64,000 nucleotides of DNA. Source: UMGS1312 sp964631595. Lineage in GTDB: Bacteria > Bacillota > Clostridia > Oscillospirales > CAG-272. The translations under genes were made by a program, and so were the position numbers. Of this stretch, positions 1 to 6,623 are shown piece after piece. Where the stretch lies: the NCBI GenBank assembly GCA_964631595.1, contig CAZVXL010000004.1, positions 1-64,000 on the forward strand, written 5' to 3'. Position 1 is the stretch's first letter. Each line of letters opens with the position of its first letter. Under the pieces are notes generated by a model, which searched no databases, was not told the DNA's origin, and worked only from the letters and a program-made list of their open reading frames with translations.

Positions 1-46
1 AGGTCGGGTAACCGGCGCGAGAGTTCGAATCTCTCCTTCTCCGCCA
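1..46 (+). tRNA. tRNA-Ser, 3' part (cut by window start)
   Basis: The window opens inside the long variable arm of a class II tRNA. A T-arm (GAGAG-TTCGAAT-CTCTC, about 19-35), the acceptor 3' strand CTTCTCC (36-42), discriminator G43 and an encoded CCA (44-46) follow. The same 48 bases recur at 2090-2137, where the anticodon region is visible and reads GCT, so this is most likely tRNA-Ser(GCU). The 5' half lies outside the window. Confidence 0.8.
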
Positions 47-48
47 AA
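1..48 (+). repeat. 48-bp direct repeat (tRNA-Ser 3' end), copy 1
   Basis: Positions 1-48 are identical to 2090-2137 in the same orientation. The copies enclose about 2 kb that carries the GH2 gene and a duplicated pnuC leader. tRNA 3' ends are classic integration targets, but no integrase is visible here. Confidence 0.9.
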
Positions 49-73
49 GGGTCGCGCAAAGAGCCGCGACCGA

Positions 74-105
74 AAAAGTCCCGATTTTTATCGGGACTTT
101 TTGCT
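74..105 (+). terminator. Terminator downstream of tRNA-Ser
   Basis: Stem AAAAAGTCCCGAT / ATCGGGACTTTTT followed by more T residues. A second GC-rich hairpin (about 49-71) lies between it and the tRNA end. Confidence 0.8.
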
Positions 106-152
106 TTTTCAGATCAAAATGCCGTGAGCATATCCGAAAAGGAGACAGTCAT

Positions 153-1871
153 ATGGTATACCGTACAGAGCACCCCGACCCGCAATGGGAAAGAGCGGGA
201 TATATAAATCTCAACGGAGAGTGGGATTTTGAGCTTTTCACCGAGAAGTGCCCCGAGCTTTTCGGGGATATCGAAAGTCTGCGCTTCGGCAAAAAAATAA
301 ACGTGCCGTTTTGCCCCGAAAGCGAGCTGTCCGGTATAGGCTATAAGGGCTTTATAGCCGCCGTGGCTTACAGACGGAGCGTGACCCTTACCGAGGATCA
401 GCTCGTGGGCAGGCTGTTCTTGCACTTCGGCGCGGTGGATTTCAAGACTGCGGTCTATGTGAACGGCAGACCGGCGGGGACTCACATCGGAGGCTATTCG
501 TCCTTTAAGCTTGATATCACGGGACTTGCCGTAGTGGGTGAAAACGAGATAACGGTCATAGCGGAGGACGATACCCGAGATCCGCGTGAGCCCTCGGGAA
601 AGCAGTGCGCCGAGCTTGAGTCGCACGGCTGCTATTATACGAGGACTACGGGCATTTGGCAGACCGTGTGGCTGGAGATGACTCCGAAAAGCTACATCGT
701 CTCCGCAAGGTATTATCCCGATATCGACAACGGCGCGCTTTTTATCACGGGCACTGCCTGCGGCGTCGGTGAGCTCTGTGTGAGGGCGTTTTATGAGGGA
801 GCTCTCGTCGGAGAGGCATCCGTTACCGTGTCGGGCGGAAGCTTTTCCGTGATGCTCGGGCTGAGTGAGATACACATTTGGGAGATAGGTCACGGCAGAC
901 TGTACGATCTGGAGCTTGAATTCGGGGAGGACAGAGTCGCGAGCTACTTCGGATTGAGAAGCGTCGGCATTGACGGAAAGAGATTTATGCTCAATTCCGA
1001 GTGCGTGTTTCTCAGACTGGTGATGAATCAGGGCTTCTATCCCGACGGAATATACACCGCTCCGACCGACGAGGCTCTTGCCGAGGATATAAGGCTTTCC
1101 GTCGATGCCGGCTTCCACGGAGCGCGTCTCCACCAGAAGATCTTTGAAAAAAGATTTTTGTACCACTGCGATAAGGCGGGCTTCATCGCTTGGGGCGAGC
1201 ACGGCAACTGGGGTATGTCGTATACCGATATCGCGGCGGCGGAGAACTTTATTTGCGAATGGACGGAGGCGCTTGAGCGCGACTTCAATCATCCGTCGAT
1301 AATCGGCTGGTGTCCCTTCAACGAAACGTGGGATTACTATGAAACAAACGGTGACGGACGGCTCATCGAGGCAGTGTATAAGCTCACAAAGGCGATAGAT
1401 GCGACGAGACCGTGTATCGCGGTGAGCGGACACTACCATATAAGCGACATGGAGATATACGACGTACACTATTACACCGACGATTTTGAGAAGTTTTGCG
1501 ACGGATATGCTCATATCGGTGAGGGGTACGTCATAGATCAGATCGCGCTCAAGGAGGGCGATATCCAGAAATACGGCGGTCAGCCCGTTTTCGTAAGTGA
1601 ATACGGCGGCTTCGGCTTGCTCGGAGAGGGCGAGGACGGCTGGGGCTACGGCACCATTCCGAAAAACAGCGAGGAGCTTTTCCGAAGATATGCCGCCTTT
1701 ACGAATGTCCTGCTTGATAATCCCGATATAATGGGCTTTTGCTATACACAGCTTTATGACGTGGAGCAGGAGAAGAACGGGCTTTATACGTATGACAGAG
1801 CACCTAAGCTTGATATCGGCAGGGTGAGAGAGGTGAATACGAGGGTAGCCGCAATAGAGCTTTCGGAGTGA
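153..1871 (+). CDS. Glycoside hydrolase family 2 protein (beta-galactosidase/beta-glucuronidase type)
   Basis: A 572-residue GH2 retaining glycosidase. It has an N-terminal jelly-roll sugar-binding domain (about 15-180), a short immunoglobulin-like domain (about 185-275) and a TIM barrel to the end. The acid/base is E391 in a W-C-P-F-N-E motif and the nucleophile is E483 in V-S-E-Y-G-G. The length matches beta-glucuronidases (about 600) rather than LacZ (about 1000), so substrate remains open. There is no signal peptide, so it acts in the cytoplasm, presumably on imported oligosaccharides. AAAAGGAG sits 8-9 bases before the ATG. It stands alone between a tRNA and a truncated leader-RNA unit. 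Family assignment is firm; specificity is unknown. Confidence 0.9.
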   Translation: MVYRTEHPDPQWERAGYINLNGEWDFELFTEKCPELFGDIESLRFGKKINVPFCPESELSGIGYKGFIAAVAYRRSVTLTEDQLVGRLFLHFGAVDFKTAVYVNGRPAGTHIGGYSSFKLDITGLAVVGENEITVIAEDDTRDPREPSGKQCAELESHGCYYTRTTGIWQTVWLEMTPKSYIVSARYYPDIDNGALFITGTACGVGELCVRAFYEGALVGEASVTVSGGSFSVMLGLSEIHIWEIGHGRLYDLELEFGEDRVASYFGLRSVGIDGKRFMLNSECVFLRLVMNQGFYPDGIYTAPTDEALAEDIRLSVDAGFHGARLHQKIFEKRFLYHCDKAGFIAWGEHGNWGMSYTDIAAAENFICEWTEALERDFNHPSIIGWCPFNETWDYYETNGDGRLIEAVYKLTKAIDATRPCIAVSGHYHISDMEIYDVHYYTDDFEKFCDGYAHIGEGYVIDQIALKEGDIQKYGGQPVFVSEYGGFGLLGEGEDGWGYGTIPKNSEELFRRYAAFTNVLLDNPDIMGFCYTQLYDVEQEKNGLYTYDRAPKLDIGRVREVNTRVAAIELSE

Positions 1872-1897
1872 GGCGGTGCGGAGTTTTGCCTCGGGTA

Positions 1898-1926
1898 TTG
1901 ACTTTTCAGGGTATTCGTGGTACAAT
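1898..1926 (+). promoter_or_regulatory. Promoter of duplicated pnuC-type leader
   Basis: TTGACT (1898-1903), 17-bp spacer, TACAAT (1921-1926); predicted start near 1933. The intact pnuC promoter has the same layout but a different spacer sequence. Confidence 0.65.
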
Positions 1927-1931
1927 TACCG

Positions 1932-2073
1932 AAAATAAATAACTGCCACCGGGTAGTGAAATGCAAAAAAGCATTCGTTTGCACATCGTTAGGTCTCAGA
2001 AGATGTGTGCGCGAATGCTTGTTTTTTGGGAGGAAGCATGAAATCATTAAAGTGTTTTTCGGCATTCGAGGCG
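1932..2073 (+). repeat. 142-bp direct repeat of the pnuC leader and first 12 codons, copy 1
   Basis: Identical to 6482-6623 except at 2054 (G for A) and 2063 (C for T), both inside codons. The 106 bases before the ATG are 100% identical. Identity starts at the predicted transcription start and stops inside GAGGCG, where tRNA sequence takes over. Confidence 0.95.
1933..2037 (+). promoter_or_regulatory. Structured leader RNA, copy 1 (attenuator/riboswitch-like)
   Basis: Same RNA as the pnuC leader at 6483-6587: a small CTGCC/GGTAG hairpin, then a long hairpin whose outer stem AAGCATTCG/CGAATGCTT is followed by GTTTTTT, an intrinsic terminator, directly before GGGAGGAAGC-ATG. Here it controls only a 17-codon stub, so it is probably an orphan. 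Confidence 0.6.
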
Positions 2074-2091
2074 CCCCTGCTAAGGGTGTAG
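2038..2091 (+). pseudogene. pnuC fragment (first ~12 codons) fused to tRNA sequence
   Basis: ATG with a strong Shine-Dalgarno opens a frame matching the first 12 codons of pnuC with two changes (Tyr to Cys, Val to Ala). It then runs into tRNA-Ser sequence and stops at TAG (2089-2091). The break falls at GAGGCG, a six-base match that pnuC and the tRNA share. This is the scar of a lost pnuC paralogue or of a rearrangement. Confidence 0.75.
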
Positions 2092-2135
2092 GTCGGGTAA
2101 CCGGCGCGAGAGTTCGAATCTCTCCTTCTCCGCCA
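2072..2135 (+). pseudogene. Truncated tRNA-Ser(GCU), 3' half only
   Basis: Anticodon stem-loop (stem 2072-2076/2084-2088, loop CTGCTAA, anticodon GCT at 2079-2081), variable arm, T-arm and acceptor 3' strand with encoded CCA (2133-2135) are intact. The sequence upstream is pnuC coding sequence instead of the acceptor 5' strand and D-arm, so no functional tRNA can fold. Confidence 0.85.
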
Positions 2136-2137
2136 AA
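2090..2137 (+). repeat. 48-bp direct repeat (tRNA-Ser 3' end), copy 2
   Basis: Identical to 1-48. Flanks differ on both sides apart from the repeat itself. Confidence 0.9.
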
Positions 2138-2175
2138 AGCTCTCCTCTGTCCGAATGGACAGAGGAGAGCTTTTA
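2136..2175 (+). terminator. Terminator after truncated tRNA-Ser
   Basis: Long perfect hairpin AAAAGCTCTCCTCTGTCC / GGACAGAGGAGAGCTTTT with a GAAT loop. Confidence 0.8.
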
Positions 2176-2183
2176 TTGCGCGA

Positions 2184-2214
2184 AAAAGGCTCGGATTTCC
2201 GAGCCTTTGTTTTT
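2184..2214. terminator. Bidirectional terminator
   Basis: AAAGGCTCGGA/TCCGAGCCTTT hairpin with T-rich tails on both strands. It ends the minus-strand dockerin gene (stop at 2214) and would also stop plus-strand read-through. Confidence 0.75.
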
Positions 2215-4358
2215 TATCTGTCGCCGCATAGTGCCGCTTCGATTGCGAATCCGAGCTTTCGGCGCACCGTTTCAAGCACCTCGGGGTCTTTTTCAAACGT
2301 TACCATATCCGCGAAAATAGACTCACCGTATTCGAGTGCCGTGTCTTTGCCCAACAACGTTTCGCAGAGGACAAGGTATTCGTAATCCTCAAGTCCATCA
2401 CGGACAATCTCGGCGCGCAGGCAGGCGATGGGACCGTCTATTCCGTAAATATTGCCGCTGTATACGAGAATACCCTCTTTACCGCCGAGCGGGCGCTGAG
2501 GCACGTTCGGTCTTACCGAAACGTTTCCCCACTCCGTAGTGGCATAGCTCAAAAATCCGTCGATATTATAGGTATACTGACCCCAAAACAGGGTTCTGTT
2601 CGTCATTCCGGTGCGCTCGAGAGAAATATAACTGCTTCCGCCGCAGTACCACCAAGCCTCCTTGCCGTTGTCTTGGGATTTCAGAAGTCTCTCGCGAAGT
2701 GTACCGAACTTTTCGGTGATCGCCTCCGTATACCATAGAGTACCGTCAAACGTCATATCGGGCGTCGGGAAAAGTTTTACGCTCGGGCACATGACAGTCG
2801 AATATTTTTCGATAACGGAGTATGTATCCATTCCGTCAAACTCGGGATACTTGTTTTCGTTGTCGAATCCGGCGGCGGCATCGCTCATATCTCCCGTTTC
2901 TTCGTATGCGACGTGCATCGGAACGAGAATACGGGCATTCGGAAAATAGCTGTCGAGAAAACTTTTTGTCTCGGCAACAGCCGCCAGTTGATCTCCGAAT
3001 CGCGGCTCGTCGTTCATATAGAACAACGCTTTTTTCGCATAATCGGTATTTGCCGATATTTTCGCGTAAGCTTCTTCGAGATACTGTGCACCCGAGTCGT
3101 CGATCTTTCCGGTTCTGCCGTACATATCTCCGTCGTATCCGCCGTATACGAGAAATGAGGTGACTCGCGGATCCGACATATATTGGTCGGCGCGATCGTC
3201 TGTCGGACTGTACGGCATACACCACGGCGTAATCCTGTTTTCAAGAAAATATTCGTAATATTTTGCGTAAAGGTCATCGAAATCCCCGCTGTATCTGCGA
3301 TGTGCGGTCTGAATGCTGTATGCGCTCATTCCGAAAGCGGTCTTTGTCGACGGCTCCTCCGGAATTTCGAAATTCCAGACATACGTGTATACATATGCCC
3401 GTTTTACAGTCTGACCGAGCCCGTTTTTAACATCAATACGCGCGCGATACATTCCGGGCGTTGTGTCAAAATCGGTCTTTACTTTGAGAAAAAGTCCCTG
3501 TGCGGTATCCGCGGAGATCGAAAATCCGTTTTTTACGTCTATCGGCGGGAGCCTGTCCGGATACACTTCTCCGCTTTCCAGCGGCATATAATCTTCAAAG
3601 AAAAGCTCCGTCTCGAGCGTATCACCGGTTTTGCCGGTGAAATCCGTCGTATAAACATAAAGTCCGTCATAACCGTTTTTCGAATACAGATTGATATGGC
3701 ATCCCTCATACTCGTTTTTCGCCATATACAGATCGTATGAGTATACTCCGTTCGGTTTTGAATCGGTACTGCTTTCTTTTACCGTGCTGTGGGTGAAGTA
3801 CATCTCGAGCGTACTATCCTCATAAGGCGCAAAGACCTGCGACACATCGTGTTTCCACGAGACAAAGCCGAGCTCCACGTCCCATCCGGTGAGATATTTC
3901 AGGAGAAGCGAGGCATCTCCGAGCGTCAATTTGCCGTCGAGATTAACATCAATTGCTTCGAGACACAGAGATATTTCCCATTTCGCAATATATTTGAGAA
4001 CGGCGGTAACATCGCCGACACTCACACATGCATCGCGATTCACGTCGCCTGCGACGACAATCCTTCGCGAATTATCGCCGAGGACGATCGTATAGTCTGA
4101 ACCGATCGGCGCATCGTCCGGGACAGCCTTTCCGTTATAATCCTTTATGATATACTCACCGTCGAAATCCCCGAGAAACTCCGCGGCGGTCGTACCCGCG
4201 GCGGCGCCTTTGTAATACTCGCCGACATCGTCCCACACGGGAATCGCGTCGTCTTTCAAACGGTATACATTCTCACTTGCGGAAACGTCCGTGTACGCAA
4301 AAGCTCCGATGAGAGTCGTGACTGCGACAAGTGCAGAAATAAGTCTTATCTCTTTCAT
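2214..4358 (-). CDS. Secreted dockerin-containing DUF4091-type protein
   Basis: 714 residues. An N-terminal signal peptide (about 1-28, ending near V-S-A-S) precedes a type I dockerin at about 103-160. The dockerin has two calcium-loop repeats, GDVNRDACVSVGDV and IDVNLDGKLTLGDA, each followed by an LLKY-like helix. The remaining roughly 530 residues contain a beta-rich domain and a C-terminal DUF4091 (glycoside-hydrolase-like) region. Dockerins bind cohesins on scaffoldins or the cell surface, so the product is probably displayed or assembled outside the cell for glycan breakdown. The dockerin lies near the N terminus rather than in its usual C-terminal place. No cohesin is encoded in the window. 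The enzymatic activity of DUF4091 is not established. Confidence 0.8.
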   Translation of the reverse strand: MKEIRLISALVAVTTLIGAFAYTDVSASENVYRLKDDAIPVWDDVGEYYKGAAAGTTAAEFLGDFDGEYIIKDYNGKAVPDDAPIGSDYTIVLGDNSRRIVVAGDVNRDACVSVGDVTAVLKYIAKWEISLCLEAIDVNLDGKLTLGDASLLLKYLTGWDVELGFVSWKHDVSQVFAPYEDSTLEMYFTHSTVKESSTDSKPNGVYSYDLYMAKNEYEGCHINLYSKNGYDGLYVYTTDFTGKTGDTLETELFFEDYMPLESGEVYPDRLPPIDVKNGFSISADTAQGLFLKVKTDFDTTPGMYRARIDVKNGLGQTVKRAYVYTYVWNFEIPEEPSTKTAFGMSAYSIQTAHRRYSGDFDDLYAKYYEYFLENRITPWCMPYSPTDDRADQYMSDPRVTSFLVYGGYDGDMYGRTGKIDDSGAQYLEEAYAKISANTDYAKKALFYMNDEPRFGDQLAAVAETKSFLDSYFPNARILVPMHVAYEETGDMSDAAAGFDNENKYPEFDGMDTYSVIEKYSTVMCPSVKLFPTPDMTFDGTLWYTEAITEKFGTLRERLLKSQDNGKEAWWYCGGSSYISLERTGMTNRTLFWGQYTYNIDGFLSYATTEWGNVSVRPNVPQRPLGGKEGILVYSGNIYGIDGPIACLRAEIVRDGLEDYEYLVLCETLLGKDTALEYGESIFADMVTFEKDPEVLETVRRKLGFAIEAALCGDR

Positions 4359-4477
4359 AATCGTTCTCCATTCAAAAAAGATTATTTCGTGATTTCAATC
4401 GTTGAGGTTATCGTCGATACGTTCATCAAGCGGCTTTAATTTTTGAATATCATAGAGTTGCATTAACTCCCCCCTCT

Positions 4478-4506
4478 ATTATAATTCTTATCGTCTGTTT
4501 TTTCAA
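4478..4506 (-). promoter_or_regulatory. Promoter of the dockerin protein gene
   Basis: On the minus strand TTGAAA (4506-4501), 17-bp spacer, TATAAT (4483-4478). A leader of about 110 nt with a GAGTT/AACTC hairpin follows before the ATG at 4358. Confidence 0.7.
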
Positions 4507-4521
4507 GTGTTTTTCGCGCTT

Positions 4522-4753
4522 TTCAAAAAATCGCTGAGTACAATATTTACCGCAATTTCCACTACCTTGCCGAGAACAGAACGGCAATCTGCGTCTCTCA
4601 ACGTCTCTCGTCCACCCGTTTCACCGACAAGACCGCGCGGTGTTCGCAAACGGAACTATTGCCGAATACAGAACTCATGCAGAACTCATGGAGACCGATG
4701 GCGGAATCTACAAGGAAATGCTTTCGGCGCAGGCTAAGTGTTATAAAGAGTAA
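4522..4753 (+). pseudogene. ABC transporter ATP-binding protein, C-terminal remnant (frameshifted)
   Basis: Two adjoining plus-strand frames read as the end of an exporter-type ABC ATPase. One frame (from about 4533) gives AEYNIYRNF and then TAICVSQRLSSTRF, the region around the switch histidine, which is Q here (S-Q-R for S-H-R). The second frame (4640-4753) gives VFANGTIAEY...THAELME...GGIYKEMLSAQAK and ends with TAA at 4751. A shift of -1/+2 near 4620-4640 separates them and nothing upstream encodes the Walker A part. An 11-base tandem repeat (CAGAACTCATG twice, 4669-4690) may be linked to its decay. Confidence 0.6.
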
Positions 4754-4809
4754 CTATGTCAAACTCAAAAATACCGCCCTTTTGTCCCGATATTATCGAG
4801 CAAAAATAC

Positions 4810-4845
4810 AGAGAAAAAGACGGCAAATAAGCCGTCTTTTTCTCT
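4810..4845 (-). terminator. Terminator of the phage-remnant operon
   Basis: AGAGAAAAAGACGGC/GCCGTCTTTTTCTCT with a six-base loop, directly after the stop codon of the YjcQ-like gene on the minus strand. Confidence 0.85.
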
Positions 4846-4846
4846 G

Positions 4847-5110
4847 TCAGATTAATTCTTTTATTCCCTTCGCCGTCTTGTACATTCTCTGCATAATGCT
4901 GTTCTCGCTGAGGTATTCAAGCCCCTTGAGCGTTATTCTTGAGCCTTTGATATATCCCGCATCGCACAGCATCTCAATGTACCTTGCCCACCGTTCGGAG
5001 GTTACACCCAGCTTTTCCGCGCTTATCTGCGATAAGTCAAATTCGGGGCAGTCCATAGCCGTCTCAAGCGCCCGGAGGATCTTGTAAATGTGGTTAAGGT
5101 TATCGGTCAT
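4847..5110 (-). CDS. YjcQ-like phage-associated winged-helix protein
   Basis: 87 residues with a predicted winged-helix layout and a phrase like LGVTSERWARYIEMLCDAGYIKG, typical of the small YjcQ family found in Bacillota prophages. The ATG at 5110 is preferred over one at 5137 because AAAGGTG lies 5-6 bases upstream and because the ATG overlaps the end of the preceding zinc-ribbon frame (stop 5102-5100), as in translationally coupled phage genes. Last gene of a minus-strand remnant block. Function unknown; possibly DNA binding. Confidence 0.6.
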   Translation of the reverse strand: MTDNLNHIYKILRALETAMDCPEFDLSQISAEKLGVTSERWARYIEMLCDAGYIKGSRITLKGLEYLSENSIMQRMYKTAKGIKELI

Positions 5111-5356
5111 TTTGCACCTTTGGAGAATATTGTTCATAACGTTTAAGAGTCTGTTGCAACTCGTTCCACGCTTTCAACGCAAGATATGCAGATTTATATT
5201 CTATTAACCCACCTCTACCGCATTTCGGACAAACGGTGTGAAGAATGTGTGCAGTTTGCCACCGCTGACTTTTAATTGAGGCATCCCATTGTATGTTGAT
5301 TTTGCATTGTCATAATCAGGAGTGCATATACATGGAAGAATTTTGTCAACCTTCAT
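5100..5356 (-). pseudogene. Small zinc-ribbon phage protein, apparently frameshifted
   Basis: The first frame (ATG at 5356, overlapping the end of the 47-residue gene before it) encodes MKVDKILPC...QLKVSGGK and stops at 5204. A second frame, shifted by -1 within about 5225-5245, continues with VCPKCGRGGLIEYKSAYLAL and KAWNELQQ to a stop at 5100. Joined, they look like a Lar/restriction-alleviation type zinc ribbon (Cys pairs, then a ...KAWN tail). Either a one-base deletion broke the gene, the assembly has an error, or the frameshift is programmed. No canonical slippery heptamer is evident. Confidence 0.45.
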
Positions 5357-5489
5357 CTTCTTCGTCCTCGTCATCAAGATATGAAAATTCATCAGACATT
5401 GCCCGTTGATGCTCTTCTTCTGTCAATGGTTTATTCGTTATATTCTCCAAAAATTTTTTTATCACAGTATCGTCTTCTCTATCATTCAT
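5346..5489 (-). CDS. Small acidic phage-associated protein
   Basis: 47 residues, strongly acidic C terminus (DDEDEEDEG). Its ATG (5489) overlaps the stop of the capsid/JAMM gene by 8 bases and its own stop overlaps the start of the zinc-ribbon frame, which supports translation. I do not recognise a family. Confidence 0.5.
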   Translation of the reverse strand: MNDREDDTVIKKFLENITNKPLTEEEHQRAMSDEFSYLDDEDEEDEG

Positions 5490-6189
5490 TGTTCTCGCTC
5501 CATTCAATTCCAGATTTGCTTTTTCTTAAAAGAGTTTCTATAAATTTTTCATACTCGGCATTTGTTCCGTTTTTGATAATTTTGCTTTTCAATCGGTCAT
5601 ACTCAAGTCTAAATCGCACAGCATCGTACTCACTGCTTTTTACCAAATATTCTATATTGCCGTTGTTTTTTATTACAGTCATTGTTTTTACAGTATCGCA
5701 ATCTTTGAAGAATAATATATCTATATTTGAAAAACTGCTATTTCTCGGGTGATTATGCATTATAAATAGGTTATCACCCTTTCCGTTCAGACCATTGCCA
5801 AAATCAATCACGTCATCACTACCCTTAAATACCATTTTATCGGTCAGCCCCTTACGGAATACAAACGCAACCTCATTGCTATTATTGTTATATCTCGCAT
5901 ATTTCAATAATTCTTTGTGCTGTTCTTGAATATATGCATTTTGTTCATCGGAAAAACCGCTGATTTCAACTCTTTTGACACTTTTAATGGCATTCTCGGT
6001 TATCGGAGTTATTTTATTCTCCGATTTCTCTCTAATCTTACCACTATCCGCACCCTTTGTCAAGGTCATCCTTTTTCTGTCCTGCGCGATGCCTGTTATG
6101 TCGGAGATCTCGGCGTATTTGTCCTTGTACCGCTTTATCCTCGCGTTCGCTTCACGCACTGCCAAGGCATCGCCGCTCGCCTGTGCCAT
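5482..6189 (-). CDS. Phage minor-capsid-like protein with JAMM-type domain (remnant)
   Basis: 235 residues. The first roughly 50 resemble the C-terminal end of phage minor head proteins (REANARIKRYKDKYAEI, then an arginine-rich stretch). The rest carries a metalloprotease-like motif H-N-H-P-x5-S-x-x-D (around residues 144-157, inside LFIMHNHPRNSSFSNIDILF), a pattern seen in JAMM/RadC folds and in toxin-like tails of phage head proteins. Normal minor head proteins are about 300-500 residues, so the N-terminal part has probably been lost; the frame is open only from just upstream of the ATG. A JAMM domain could cleave isopeptide-like bonds or be inactive. Confidence 0.5.
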   Translation of the reverse strand: MAQASGDALAVREANARIKRYKDKYAEISDITGIAQDRKRMTLTKGADSGKIREKSENKITPITENAIKSVKRVEISGFSDEQNAYIQEQHKELLKYARYNNNSNEVAFVFRKGLTDKMVFKGSDDVIDFGNGLNGKGDNLFIMHNHPRNSSFSNIDILFFKDCDTVKTMTVIKNNGNIEYLVKSSEYDAVRFRLEYDRLKSKIIKNGTNAEYEKFIETLLRKSKSGIEWSENNE

Positions 6190-6211
6190 TGCATTTATGC
6201 CCTTTTGCTTT

Positions 6212-6436
6212 TCACTCGCCCATTAACATTCTTTCAAGTGCTTCTTCTTCATTCACGCCCTTGCTTTCCTCAATTCTTGCAAGCTTTTCGTCAATTTCAT
6301 CTGCCGACAAATTCGGGAACAGCCACCGTATTTCGTCTGCCTTTTCCGCGATACCGCGATCAACCGGTATCCGGGAGATGCCCAATCCTCTGATTTTTCG
6401 ATAAATCCGATAGGCACGTAGTTTCGGCGTTTTTTT
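6212..6436 (-). pseudogene. Phage portal-like C-terminal fragment
   Basis: The last roughly 60 codons (EKADEIRWLFPNLSADEIDE, then KLARIEESKG and a Glu-rich end) resemble the C terminus of an SPP1-type portal protein, which normally precedes the minor head gene, as here. The frame is cut on its 5' side where the pnuC promoter begins. The match is by general pattern only. Confidence 0.35.
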
Positions 6437-6447
6437 CTTCGAGGGTA

Positions 6448-6476
6448 TTGACTTTTTCGTATATCGGAGATATAAT
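6448..6476 (+). promoter_or_regulatory. pnuC promoter
   Basis: TTGACT (6448-6453), 17-bp spacer, TATAAT (6471-6476); predicted start near 6483. Confidence 0.75.
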
Positions 6477-6481
6477 ATGTA

Positions 6482-6623
6482 AAAATAAATAACTGCCACC
6501 GGGTAGTGAAATGCAAAAAAGCATTCGTTTGCACATCGTTAGGTCTCAGAAGATGTGTGCGCGAATGCTTGTTTTTTGGGAGGAAGCATGAAATCATTAA
6601 AGTATTTTTCGGTATTCGAGGCG
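6482..6623 (+). repeat. 142-bp direct repeat of the pnuC leader and first 12 codons, copy 2
   Basis: Partner of 1932-2073 (two mismatches). This copy leads into the full pnuC gene. Confidence 0.95.
6483..6587 (+). promoter_or_regulatory. pnuC leader RNA: terminator-type attenuator, possible riboswitch
   Basis: The leader contains a CTGCC-ACCG-GGTAG hairpin, an ATGC/GCAT pairing that overlaps the 5' side of the next stem, and a long hairpin (about 6520-6570; outer stem AAGCATTCG/CGAATGCTT, inner GCACATC/GATGTGTGC) ending in GTTTTTT right before the Shine-Dalgarno. The overlap allows terminator and anti-terminator forms. Placement ahead of an NAD-precursor transporter suggests control by an NAD-related ligand. 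I could not match it to the pnuC/NAD+-II or TPP consensus from memory. Confidence 0.55.

Noticed and set aside
114..1925. 600-codon open frame on the minus strand opposite the GH2 gene
   Set aside because: Shadow frame of a GC-biased gene; the plus strand encodes a full GH2 with both catalytic Glu.
1784..2296. Minus-strand protein with a GEIRTLAPVTRPT-like segment
   Set aside because: This is the well-known spurious translation of a tRNA antisense strand; it overlaps the tRNA-Ser fragment and two real features.
6483..6587. TPP riboswitch before pnuC
   Set aside because: No CUGAGA ... ACCUGAU core; the hairpin layout differs.
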